Part shown: piece after piece, positions 7,833 to 15,298 of the stretch
Position numbering within the stretch: the first letter of the stretch is position 1
How the letters are laid out: each line of letters opens with the position of its first letter
NCBI GenBank assembly: GCA_947384055.1
Contig: CANDFO010000044.1
Span: 1 to 19,903, forward strand
Length of the DNA: 19,903 nucleotides
Reading direction: 5' to 3'
Origin: an uncultured Flavonifractor sp.
GTDB taxonomy: Bacteria > Bacillota > Clostridia > Oscillospirales > Oscillospiraceae
Notes under the pieces: model-generated
Database searches by the model: none
What the model saw: only the letters and a program-made list of their open reading frames with translations
What the model was told of the DNA's origin: nothing
Made by a program: the position numbers and the translations under genes

Positions 7833-10800
7833 ATGAACCCAAAAACCCAAGCGCGCCCCCGCGCCAGATGGCTTTCCCTTGCCCTTACCTTTGCCATGCT
7901 GGTCTCCATGTTGGTGGTGCCCGCGGCGGCCGTCACTGGCGACACCTACGCCGACAGAAGCCATTCCGTGAAGGGCGACGGCATCACCATCAGTGATTAC
8001 GTACTGGAACTGAATTCCACCCAGGACCTGACGGCGACCTTAACCGTCCCCACTTCCGCTGTGGACGGTGATGCCCAGACCTGGGCATCAAACCTCGTCT
8101 GGTCCCTGACCCGCACCGAGGACATGTTTGTCCAGGACCCCAAAATCTACCCCCATGTCTATACCGGCGACAAGCTGGAGAACTGGCAGATTTGGGACAG
8201 TCAGGGCGGTAAGTACGGCAACGGCATTGAGAACAGCCCCTGGTTCTATTTCCTGGACGCCGCCGGCGCCAAGAAGTCCACCACCGCTGAGGCAGTCTCC
8301 GTAGCCACCAGCGGCAGCAACACCGTCGTCACCCTGAAGTTCTCCACCAACCCCTTCTTTGGCAAGGTGGGCTTCACCGATTACGGCGGCCCCGGCATCC
8401 GCAACGTATTCAACAGCTTTAACGGCCCCTACCTGCTCACTGCCTCCGCGGGGGACAAGGTGGTCGGCTCCTGTGAGCTGGAGGTTCAAGTTTACCGCAG
8501 CTATCATCGCTACAACGAGGTTCTCAACGAGCTGAACGCGCTGAAAGAAGCTGCCGCCGCCAGAACCGGCCGTTACGTGGAAATCATCGAGTACGGCACC
8601 TCCGAGGGCGGCTTCCCCATGTACGCCGCGGTTCTGTCTGACAGCAAGGCCTCCGTGGACGCTTTCCGGAAGCTGAACGCCACTGTCACCACCAATCCCC
8701 AGGGTGTCATTGATCAGATCAAGAGCGGCTCCCTGAAGGACTACCGCATCCCCTTCATGATCAACAACCAGCACTCCGACGAGTACCCCAACATGGACGC
8801 CGAGCTCAACCTGCTGTGGGAGCTGGTCCGTGAGGATACCATCACCTACCGCACCCTCACCGGCCTGAAGGACGGCACCGACGTGCCCAAATACTGGTCC
8901 GACCTGCTGGATCAGTTTGACATCAACGGCTGCGGCGCGCCCCACCTGGACATTAAGGCCAACGGCGAGCAGTCCGATAACGACGGTGAGCAGGGCGCCG
9001 ATGAGATCTATGCCATCAGCGGCGATATCTCCTACAAAGTGCGCGACCTGCTGGACGACCTGATCCTGGTGGTCTCCCTGGCCGAGAACCCCGACGGCCG
9101 CACCTACGGCTCCCGCCGGAACTATAACGGCATTGACCACAACCGCGATTCCACGTTCCAGACCCAGTCTGAGACCCGTGCCATCACTCAGCTCATCAAC
9201 CAGTGGAACCCCATCGCCTTTGTGGAGCTCCACGGTTATATGACCGACTTCCTGGTAGAGCCCTGCACCCCGCCTCATGAGCCCAACCTGGAATATGACA
9301 TCCTCATCCCCCACTTCTTTGAGGGCGCCGAGGCCTACGGCAACGCCGCTCTGGGCACCATCGCCGGAGAGGGCTACGACTACAAGTTCTCTCAGTACTA
9401 TGTGCCCCTGCGGGACAACTTTGACCGCGAGAACGGCGTGTGGGACGCCTGGGATGACCTGAGCACCAACTACACGCCCAGCTACGCCATGCTCAACTGC
9501 AACGCCGCGGGCTACACCATCGAGACTCCCCGCGCCAACGAAGCCTCCACCCGCCTGTTTGAATGCGGCTTCTACGGCATATTCCAGTACTACATGGAGC
9601 ACAAGGAAGAGATCTACCTGCGTCAGATGGAGTTCTTCAAGCGCGGTCTGGAGAACACCGACGCCTCTGAGAATATCGCCCCCTGGTACGTGGATTATCA
9701 CGACAAACAGATCCCCGTCACCGATATGCGTCCCCTCTTTGAGGATAACGGCAAGTTCTTCTGCGAATACTGGGTCATCCCCGTTGACGGCGCCAGCCAG
9801 CGCAGCGTCGGCGCGGCTTACGACATGGCCGAGTTCCTCATCCGCAACCATATCAAGGTGAGCAGGCTCACTGCCGACACCACCGTGGGCGATACCACCT
9901 ACAAGGCGGGCTCCTTCGTGGTGGATATGCACCAGGCCAAGCGCAATTACGCCAACTGCGTGCTGTACAGCGGCGTAGACGCCTCCTACTCCGGCTTCGT
10001 CTCCCTGTACTCCGACGCTGTGACCAACTATCCCGAGCAGTGGGGCTTTGACGCCATTCCCGTAGCCGTGGAGGGCGCGTTTGCCGGCAAGCTCGAGGCC
10101 GTAACTACCGTAACCCGCGCCACCGCCTTCACCGGCGAGACCGGCAAGTATGTGGTCATCTCCAACGAGAGCGTCCACTCTACCAATGCGGTCAACACCC
10201 TGCTGGGCAGCGGCAAGCCCGTGGGTATGATCACCGAGGGCCAGTACAAGGGCGACTTCGTGGTCAGCTATGACAACTACCTGACCGTAAAGGACCAGTT
10301 TACCCTCAGCGCCACCGGTATCGGCACCATGCCTACCGCCCGCCGCCTGACCCACGAGCCCACCATCTATCTGGTCGGCATGCTGGATGAGTTCCAGGGC
10401 GCCAAAATCCCCACAGGCTACTACGCCAAGTGGTTCTCCGAGGGCTACGGCTCCACCCGCTATGATATCATGCACAACAGCGAGACCGCTCAGGTCACGC
10501 GTCTGGCGCTCACCGAGCAGATGAACTTCAAGACCACCAACGACCCCGCCAAGGCTGATATCATCGTGGGCAACGTGGCCCCCACCGCCAATCCCAAGTA
10601 CACCGACGCTATCCTGGCTGCGGTAAAGGCCGGCACTCCCTACCTGGCTATGGGCTGGGGTCCCATGAACTACATCAAGGAGAACCTGTTGCCCAACGCA
10701 GGCTTCGAGCCCAACCGTCCCGACGGTGATATGCTCCACTACATCACCTATCCCGCCGACAGTCTCCTCACCGCCAACCACGTGACAGACGGTGACAACA

Positions 10801-11612
10801 TTATCTACGCTGTGGACGGCGTGTACATTGACGGCGCGATTCTCCAGAACCCCAACACTACCATCCTCATCCGCTGCCTGGAGGGTGAAACCACCGATTA
10901 CATGATCGCCGGCTGCGCCCCCAACGCCGCTCAGATGTCCGGCAAGGTTGAGGCCATTGCCTACAACGACGGCACCCTGGATCTGACCCTGTTCGGCAAC
11001 AGCCTGACCAACCGGGCCTTCCAGCGCGACGACTACACCTACGCCAGCAACACCATCTATTCCAAGGTCATGGCCAGCCAGAACATGACCGCCGCCGAGC
11101 TGTCCGGCACCGCTCCCGCCTTCACCGACGTGGCCGCCAACCACTGGGCTGCCGACGGCATCAGCTATGTGGTTTCCAACAAGCTGATGAACGGCACCTC
11201 TCCCAACGCCTTCTCCCCCGCCGTGGAGACCTCCAAGGCCATGCTGGTGACAATCCTGGCCCGCAATGCCGGCGTGGACACCAGCGGCGGTAATTCCTGG
11301 TATGAGAAGGGTATCGCCTGGGCCGAGACCAACGGCATTGTGGACTCCTCCAACCCCAACGGCTCCGTAACCCGTGAGCGGCTGGCCGACATGCTCTATC
11401 GGGCTCGCCTGCTGAAGGGCACCGCCGAGGCCAAGGGCAACCTGAGCACCTATGCCGACCACGACGCGGTCTCCAAGTGGGCTTCCGAGGCCATGAGCTG
11501 GGCTGTGGGCGAGGGCATCATCACCGGTAAGGACGGCAACCGTCTGGATCCTGCCGGAACTGTGACCCGCGCAGAAGCCGCACTCATGCTCATGCGCTAC
11601 CTGTCCAAGTAA
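7833..11612 (+). CDS. Secreted M14 zinc carboxypeptidase with three SLH domains
   Basis: A 1259-residue surface protein. Signal peptide: RARWLSLALTFAMLVSMLVV, probable cleavage after PAAA (about residue 33). Residues about 34-225 are an unassigned beta-rich region. The M14 domain spans about 228-600 with a full active site: HSDE (H314, E317) and FVELHG (H467) as zinc ligands, NPDGR (N419-R423), NRD (N437, R438) for the substrate carboxylate, and IETP (E564) as general base. About 500 residues (600-1090) are unassigned. Three SLH repeats (about 1097-1259; first AFTDVAANHWA) bind pyruvylated wall polymer. Start: ATG 7833 with AAGGAGGA seven bases upstream; longer starts would put charged residues before the signal peptide. 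Likely role: trimming C-terminal residues of peptides or wall material at the cell surface. It is anchored through the polymer modified by the CsaB enzyme in this window. Substrate unknown. Confidence 0.93.
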   Translation: MNPKTQARPRARWLSLALTFAMLVSMLVVPAAAVTGDTYADRSHSVKGDGITISDYVLELNSTQDLTATLTVPTSAVDGDAQTWASNLVWSLTRTEDMFVQDPKIYPHVYTGDKLENWQIWDSQGGKYGNGIENSPWFYFLDAAGAKKSTTAEAVSVATSGSNTVVTLKFSTNPFFGKVGFTDYGGPGIRNVFNSFNGPYLLTASAGDKVVGSCELEVQVYRSYHRYNEVLNELNALKEAAAARTGRYVEIIEYGTSEGGFPMYAAVLSDSKASVDAFRKLNATVTTNPQGVIDQIKSGSLKDYRIPFMINNQHSDEYPNMDAELNLLWELVREDTITYRTLTGLKDGTDVPKYWSDLLDQFDINGCGAPHLDIKANGEQSDNDGEQGADEIYAISGDISYKVRDLLDDLILVVSLAENPDGRTYGSRRNYNGIDHNRDSTFQTQSETRAITQLINQWNPIAFVELHGYMTDFLVEPCTPPHEPNLEYDILIPHFFEGAEAYGNAALGTIAGEGYDYKFSQYYVPLRDNFDRENGVWDAWDDLSTNYTPSYAMLNCNAAGYTIETPRANEASTRLFECGFYGIFQYYMEHKEEIYLRQMEFFKRGLENTDASENIAPWYVDYHDKQIPVTDMRPLFEDNGKFFCEYWVIPVDGASQRSVGAAYDMAEFLIRNHIKVSRLTADTTVGDTTYKAGSFVVDMHQAKRNYANCVLYSGVDASYSGFVSLYSDAVTNYPEQWGFDAIPVAVEGAFAGKLEAVTTVTRATAFTGETGKYVVISNESVHSTNAVNTLLGSGKPVGMITEGQYKGDFVVSYDNYLTVKDQFTLSATGIGTMPTARRLTHEPTIYLVGMLDEFQGAKIPTGYYAKWFSEGYGSTRYDIMHNSETAQVTRLALTEQMNFKTTNDPAKADIIVGNVAPTANPKYTDAILAAVKAGTPYLAMGWGPMNYIKENLLPNAGFEPNRPDGDMLHYITYPADSLLTANHVTDGDNIIYAVDGVYIDGAILQNPNTTILIRCLEGETTDYMIAGCAPNAAQMSGKVEAIAYNDGTLDLTLFGNSLTNRAFQRDDYTYASNTIYSKVMASQNMTAAELSGTAPAFTDVAANHWAADGISYVVSNKLMNGTSPNAFSPAVETSKAMLVTILARNAGVDTSGGNSWYEKGIAWAETNGIVDSSNPNGSVTRERLADMLYRARLLKGTAEAKGNLSTYADHDAVSKWASEAMSWAVGEGIITGKDGNRLDPAGTVTRAEAALMLMRYLSK

Positions 11613-11634
11613 CCGAATACCCCATCTAAGCTCC

Positions 11635-11670
11635 AGAGCCCCCGCTGTCTATTGAGACGGCGGGGGCTCT
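11635..11670 (+). terminator. Perfect hairpin after the carboxypeptidase gene, bordering repeat copy 2
   Basis: AGAGCCCCCGC (11635-11645) pairs with GCGGGGGCTCT (11660-11670), continued inward by one G-T pair and GTCT/AGAC around a 4-nt loop, 16 pairs in all. No U-tract follows; instead the repeat begins. The A-tract/T-tract hairpin at 11675-11707 inside the repeat is a better terminator. Confidence 0.55.
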
Positions 11671-11854
11671 CAGCTTGTCGAAAAAGGCCAAAGGCCTTTT
11701 TCGACAAAGGGGATACGGCCTGCGGCACGCACCCTTTGGGCACACTTGCCCAGGCACATGTCCCCGAAAATGACTAATTTTGATGTTATTTTGCCGCCCC
11801 CGGCGGCAAACTCTGCGTGGCCTTCTGGCAGGGGAAGTCTTTCGACAGTCTGAG
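11669..11854 (+). repeat. Structured intergenic repeat, copy 2
   Basis: About 186 bp. Ends are inverted: CTCAGCTTGTCGAAAAA at the left and, read on the opposite strand from the right end, CTCAGACTGTCGAAAGA. Internal structure: perfect 33-nt hairpin at 11675-11707 (arms TTGTCGAAAAAGGCC), then GGGGATACGGCCTGC, GGGCACACTTGC, GGCACATGTCC, CGAAAATGAC, and a hairpin TTTGCCGCC/GGCGGCAAA (11790-11810). Compared with copy 3 about 20 bp are missing in the middle, removing the left arm of one stem. No open reading frame is inside, so it would be non-autonomous if mobile. Confidence 0.9.
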
Positions 11855-11863
11855 AGCCCCCGC
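11853..11863 (+). repeat. 11-bp flanking repeat AGAGCCCCCGC
   Basis: An exact copy of 11635-11645 and the inverse of 11660-11670, placed just outside the right end of repeat copy 2. The inverted match extends to 16 bp (CGGCGGGGGCTCTCAG against CTGAGAGCCCCCGCCG). Confidence 0.85.
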
Positions 11864-11881
11864 CGGAACGCAAACTAGCGG

Positions 11882-11910
11882 TTGAAAACCTGCCGGAAGC
11901 GTGCTATACT
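11882..11910 (+). promoter_or_regulatory. Sigma-A promoter for the deacetylase-like/LpxD-like unit
   Basis: TTGAAA (11882-11887), 17-bp spacer, TATACT (11905-11910). The predicted start near 11917 gives a short leader to ATG 11945. Confidence 0.7.
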
Positions 11911-11944
11911 TTTCCTGAGTAAGACAGAAAAGAAGGGCAGTCCG

Positions 11945-12685
11945 ATGGAATTTACTTATCAGGCATACCGGGACATGCTGAACCTGCTGCGGGAGCAGCA
12001 GTATGCTTTTCGGCAGTACCACAATTACGCAGATTGTCCCCGCTGTGTCATCCTCCGCCACGACATCGACAACAGCTTGGAGCAGGCCGTAAACCTGGCC
12101 CAGGTTGAGGCGGAGGCTGGGGTAGCATCTACCTATTTCGTCCTGCTGCGCACGGATTTCTATAATATCGCATCCAGTGCCGGCCTTCGGGCGGTCCGCC
12201 GCATTCAGTCGCTGGGACATGAAATCGGACTGCATTTTGATGAAACCGCCTGTGAGTCCAGCGGCACAATCCCTGAGTGCATCATAAAGGAGTGCGGACA
12301 ATTGTCCGCACTCCTGGAGACCGAGGTCTCCAGCGTTTCCATGCATCGTCCCTCCCGGATGACTTTGGACGCCGATTTCCAAATTCCCGGCATCATCAAT
12401 TCTTACGACAGAACTTTTTTCCGCGATTTCAAATATCTTTCCGACAGCCGCAGGAACTGGCGGGAGCCGGTTCTGGATATCATCCGCTCCGGGGGATATG
12501 AGCGTCTGCATATTTTGACACACGCGTTCTGGTATCACAATACGGAACAAACCCTTGAGGAAACCGTGCGCGCGTTCATTTGCTCGGCCAGCCTACAGCG
12601 CTATCGACAGATGGCGGATAATATAACAGACCTTGCATCCATTATGCGGGAGGAGGAGCTGTCATGCGCATCGCCGAAATCCTGA
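11945..12685 (+). CDS. Polysaccharide deacetylase-like protein
   Basis: A 246-residue cytosolic protein with the metal-site signature of a divergent carbohydrate esterase 4 (NodB-like) fold: RHDID (R38-D42, in place of TFDDG), GHEIGLHFDE (H97), SMHRPSR (H134) and a late THAFWYH. Such proteins commonly occur in glycan biosynthesis loci and remove acetyl groups from amino sugars. That function is inferred here, and because there is no signal peptide it would act on an intracellular precursor. Start ATG 11945 with AGAAGGG seven bases upstream, downstream of a clear promoter; a TTG further up coincides with the -35 box and is rejected. The last 22 bases overlap the LpxD-like gene, implying translational coupling. 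Visibly less GC-rich than the csaB region, hinting at separate origin. A 28-bp perfect palindrome lies inside at 12288-12315. Confidence 0.72.
   Translation: MEFTYQAYRDMLNLLREQQYAFRQYHNYADCPRCVILRHDIDNSLEQAVNLAQVEAEAGVASTYFVLLRTDFYNIASSAGLRAVRRIQSLGHEIGLHFDETACESSGTIPECIIKECGQLSALLETEVSSVSMHRPSRMTLDADFQIPGIINSYDRTFFRDFKYLSDSRRNWREPVLDIIRSGGYERLHILTHAFWYHNTEQTLEETVRAFICSASLQRYRQMADNITDLASIMREEELSCASPKS
12288..12315. repeat. 28-bp perfect palindrome inside the deacetylase-like gene
   Basis: Left arm AGGAGTGCGGACAA (12288-12301) is followed with no spacer by its exact reverse complement TTGTCCGCACTCCT (12302-12315). It encodes the segment KECGQLSALL in the protein. Confidence 0.9.
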
Positions 12686-13554
12686 CCTTTCTGACGGCTC
12701 AGGGCATTCCATTCCGTTTTACCGGAAATGAACTGGAGTCGGTAGATCGTTTTTCCTCGCTGTCCCGCTACAAGCCGGGCTCTTTTACCTGGGTCAAATC
12801 CCAGAAAAACCTGCCCCCCGCCTTCGACCTCTCCCAGGTTACGCTGGCCTTCGTCTCAGAGGACGTCAGCGGGACCTTTCCCAATGTCATCCGAACCCCC
12901 CAGTCCAAGCGCGCCTTTTTCTCCACCATCGAACATTTCTACGCAGAGCCGGAGGACCATCCCGCCATTGGGCAGTTTACCTATATCTCCCCAAAGGTCA
13001 GGCTGGGAAAACGCGTCCGCATCGGACACAACTGTACGCTGGACGGCGAAATCGTCATCGGCGACGACACGGTCATTTGGAACCATGTGACGATGGTTAA
13101 CCGCGTAACAGTTGGCCGGCGTTGTGACATTCATTCCGGCGCCGTAATTGGTCACGACGGCTTCGCCTACGTGGAGGACAGCCGCGGCCAAAAGCAGATG
13201 GTAAAGCATTTCGGCGGCGTCTCCATCGGTGACGACGTCCTGGTCGGCGACAATGTATGTATCTGCCGGGGGACTATTGACGACACCGTTCTTTCAGACG
13301 GGGTAAAAATCGACAATCTGAGCCATATCGCCCACAACTGTTTCCTGGGCCGCAACGCTGCCCTGGCATATCCCTGCCGTCTGGGAGGCAGCACCCAGAT
13401 TGATGAAAACGGCTACCTAGCCGCGGCGCTTATCCGCAATCAGGCCCATATTGGAGCAGGCGCTTTTATCGGAATGGGTGCTGTGGTGGTGAAAGACGTG
13501 GAGGCCGGGCAGACAGTGGTGGGCAATCCTGCTAAGCCGTTTATCAGGAAATAA
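12664..13554 (+). CDS. LpxD-like left-handed beta-helix acyltransferase
   Basis: A 296-residue protein. An N-terminal domain of about 95 residues (resembling the uridine-binding domain of LpxD) is followed by hexapeptide repeats forming a left-handed beta-helix. Sequence hallmarks of LpxD are present: GAVIGHDGFAYV, GGVSIGDDVLVGDN, RGTIDDTVLSDGVKIDN, and SHIAHNCFLG with the catalytic-type His (H224). The end NPAKPFIRK is typical of sugar acetyltransferases. LpxD proper N-acylates UDP-3-O-acylglucosamine in lipid A synthesis. With no lipid A genes here and a Gram-positive setting, a sugar N- or O-acetyl/acyltransferase for a surface glycan is more likely. Start ATG 12664 has GAGGAGGAG at 12650-12658 and overlaps the preceding gene by 22 bp. 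The adjoining deacetylase-like protein suggests linked deacylation and reacylation of the same sugar. Confidence 0.82.
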   Translation: MRIAEILTFLTAQGIPFRFTGNELESVDRFSSLSRYKPGSFTWVKSQKNLPPAFDLSQVTLAFVSEDVSGTFPNVIRTPQSKRAFFSTIEHFYAEPEDHPAIGQFTYISPKVRLGKRVRIGHNCTLDGEIVIGDDTVIWNHVTMVNRVTVGRRCDIHSGAVIGHDGFAYVEDSRGQKQMVKHFGGVSIGDDVLVGDNVCICRGTIDDTVLSDGVKIDNLSHIAHNCFLGRNAALAYPCRLGGSTQIDENGYLAAALIRNQAHIGAGAFIGMGAVVVKDVEAGQTVVGNPAKPFIRK

Positions 13555-13603
13555 TTGCTGTCCCCGTTTTCTCAAATACAATAAATGAGGAGGTCTTTGG
13601 AAC

Positions 13604-14959
13604 ATGAAAGCATGGAAACGTCTTGGTCTGACGCTGGCGGTCCTGTTGGGGCTCACCGCGGCACTGGCCGGAAGCGCGCTGGCGGCGGGCCCGGACAGCG
13701 CCGTCCCCGCTGTCTCCGTACAATTCAACGGTAAAATGGTGTCCTTCCCCGACGCGGCGCCCCAGGTGGAGAACCAGCGCACCTTCCTCCCCTTCCGGGC
13801 GGTGTTGGAGGCGATGGGGGCCCAGGTGGGCTTCGACCCGGAGACCTCCGCCGTGACCGCCCAACGGAACGGGATTCTCCTGTCGGTCGTTCCCGGGGAA
13901 AAGCAGGCTTCCATTACAGAGAACGGCACAACCCGCACCGTAGAGCTGGAGGCGGCGGCCTTTACCAGGAACAACCGGACCTATGTGCCGGTCCGCTTTG
14001 CCGCCGAAGCCCTGGGATGCAGCGTCGGCTGGGACCAGCAGACCCGTACGGTCATAATTGTCGATGTGGACGCCCTGTTTGAGGGTACTTCTTTCGCGCT
14101 GATGGACCGTTTTTCCGCCTATTGCGCCCAGCATAGCACGCACGACAACATGTCGCTCACCGGAACGCTGACCCTGGATGCGGCCGATAAAAGCGGCACT
14201 TCGGTCCAGCCCATTCATATAACCGGAGCCTTTGAAGGCGTCACAGGAAAAACCGGGCTTCAGCTGGCCGCGGAAGCGGACCTGTCCGCCCTCTCCGCCC
14301 TGCTGCCCGATGACACCACACAGCTGGTGCTTGGTCCCTTCCTGTCCGGGCTCAACGCAGAAATCCGGGCGGATTGGTCCTCCGGCATGGTCTACGTCAG
14401 TGGAACCGCCGCGGCACTGGCGCTTGGCGGGCAGGACGCGGGCGCCTGGTACGCCATTGACGCCCGTACCTACGGGACAGCGCTGATGGACGGCCTGAAT
14501 CTAGACGAGCTCATGGCGCTGGAACAGACCTCTCTCAAGGACACGCTGATTTGGGCCCTCAAGTCCTTCCCCCTGGATGACAGCACCTCCAGCTATGCCG
14601 TCCTGTCTCAGGCGGCCGCCCTCTATGCGGATCTGTTCAGCGACCAGGCCTTTACCAAACAGGACGGGGTCTATACCGCCCAGACCACCTATATGGATAT
14701 CCTCGCCATGACGCTCTCTCTCACAGAGGAAAGCGGAGATATCACGGCGCTGGACCTCTCCATGTCCGCCGAAGAGGACAACGTAACCTTTTCCATGACC
14801 GGACATGCCGTACCGGAGCACTCCTCCGTCCAGATGCGTATGGGGATGGAAGACGGCGCCCAGCATGTGTTCCTGGAGCTAAAGCTGGAGTGCGTGCCCT
14901 CAGATAAGGCTCCGGAGACCCTTCCTCCGGCTGGGAGCCAGGTCATACCCGCCAATTGA
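13604..14959 (+). CDS. Secreted copper-amine-oxidase-N ('stalk') domain protein
   Basis: A 451-residue exported protein. Signal peptide MKAWKRLGLTLAVLLGLTAA with cleavage near SALAA (about residue 28). Residues about 38-150 match the copper amine oxidase N-terminal-like domain common in Clostridia and Bacilli surface proteins: a repeat of RTFLPFRAVLEAMGAQVGF and RTYVPVRFAAEALGCSVGW, each followed by a short strand. There is no amine oxidase catalytic domain. The C-terminal 300 residues are a beta-rich region I cannot assign (LTGTLTLDAADKSG at its start), somewhat like lipoprotein-type substrate-binding sheets. Start ATG 13604 with GAGGAGGT (13587-13594). It follows the LpxD-like gene by 49 bp with no clear promoter, so it may be read from the same transcript. 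Probably a wall-associated protein; function unknown. Confidence 0.85.
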   Translation: MKAWKRLGLTLAVLLGLTAALAGSALAAGPDSAVPAVSVQFNGKMVSFPDAAPQVENQRTFLPFRAVLEAMGAQVGFDPETSAVTAQRNGILLSVVPGEKQASITENGTTRTVELEAAAFTRNNRTYVPVRFAAEALGCSVGWDQQTRTVIIVDVDALFEGTSFALMDRFSAYCAQHSTHDNMSLTGTLTLDAADKSGTSVQPIHITGAFEGVTGKTGLQLAAEADLSALSALLPDDTTQLVLGPFLSGLNAEIRADWSSGMVYVSGTAAALALGGQDAGAWYAIDARTYGTALMDGLNLDELMALEQTSLKDTLIWALKSFPLDDSTSSYAVLSQAAALYADLFSDQAFTKQDGVYTAQTTYMDILAMTLSLTEESGDITALDLSMSAEEDNVTFSMTGHAVPEHSSVQMRMGMEDGAQHVFLELKLECVPSDKAPETLPPAGSQVIPAN

Positions 14960-14962
14960 ATC

Positions 14963-14991
14963 AGCCGCGTATCCCCGGATAAACGCCGGCT
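14963..14991 (+). terminator. Probable terminator after the stalk-domain gene
   Basis: Imperfect hairpin: AGCCG pairs with CGGCT and CGTATCC with GGAT...ACG, with small bulges, followed by a T-rich stretch (14991-15013) ending in TTTTTT. It separates this gene from the next promoter. Confidence 0.5.
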
Positions 14992-15024
14992 CTTCTGTTT
15001 CCTTCATTTTTTCCCAACGGATAC

Positions 15025-15054
15025 TTGACAGCCTGCCTTACAGGGTTGTATACT
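15025..15054 (+). promoter_or_regulatory. Strong sigma-A promoter for the peptide/radical SAM locus
   Basis: TTGACA (15025-15030), 18-bp spacer, TATACT (15049-15054). The predicted transcript start near 15061 leaves about 42 nt before the peptide start codon. Confidence 0.75.
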
Positions 15055-15102
15055 ATAAAAAGTATCTCAACCGCCACAGTAACGAAGAAGGAGGTGCCTT
15101 GT

Positions 15103-15183
15103 ATGCCTGCCATCGAGTGTGTCACCTATGAGGAGGTCGCCACTTCCCTTTGCGGCCCCGGCGACTGCGGTCCGGTGAACTGA
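15103..15183 (+). CDS. Small Cys-containing peptide, candidate RiPP precursor
   Basis: A 26-residue peptide beginning MPAIECVTYEEV and ending SLCGPGDCGPVN. It has three cysteines (residues 6, 17, 22) and a doubled CGP motif at the C-terminus, a layout of short leader plus Cys/Gly/Pro core. Translation looks strong: AAGGAGGTG at 15088-15096, six bases before ATG, under a near-consensus promoter. A perfect hairpin and two radical SAM enzymes with C-terminal Cys clusters follow on the same strand. Inference: precursor of a ribosomally made, radical-modified peptide, possibly with thioether or other Cys-based links in the CGPGDCGP segment. No leader cleavage site of the double-glycine kind is visible, and no protease or transporter gene is adjacent. 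Alternative: a regulatory leader peptide for the downstream genes. I recognise no known family. Confidence 0.7.
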   Translation: MPAIECVTYEEVATSLCGPGDCGPVN

Positions 15184-15228
15184 CGGCGTGACCGGAACAG
15201 CTCTGTGTAAGTCAGTTGAAATCAAGAA

Positions 15229-15280
15229 TGTCTCTAAAAAGTCCAGTGGCTGTTTTCGGCCACTGGACTTTTTAGAGACA
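15229..15280 (+). terminator. Perfect 22-bp-arm hairpin, likely attenuator
   Basis: Arms of 22 nt (15229-15250 and 15259-15280) around an 8-nt loop TGTTTTCG. The arm contains AAAAAGTCCAGTGGC, and the second arm carries GGACTTTTT, giving the A-tract/stem/T-tract form of a bidirectional intrinsic terminator. It sits between the peptide stop and the first radical SAM start, so partial read-through would yield much peptide message and less enzyme message. Confidence 0.8.
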
Positions 15281-15298
15281 CAGTGTGGGGGGAGAAAA

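Noticed and set aside
8088..11462. Open frame of over 1100 codons on the minus strand across the carboxypeptidase gene
   Set aside because: It mirrors the codon bias of the real gene, its translation is rich in Gly, Val, His and Ala without domain motifs, and it has no promoter or ribosome site. The plus-strand gene has a complete M14 active site and SLH repeats.
11675..11707. Repeat copies as a CRISPR array or transposase gene remnant
   Set aside because: Copies are far apart with no spacer periodicity, and no transposase-like reading frame lies within any copy.
15103..15183. Peptide as a classic transcription-attenuation leader
   Set aside because: No run of one amino acid codon that would sense a charged tRNA, and the downstream enzymes are not biosynthetic for an amino acid. 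Kept only as a minor alternative.
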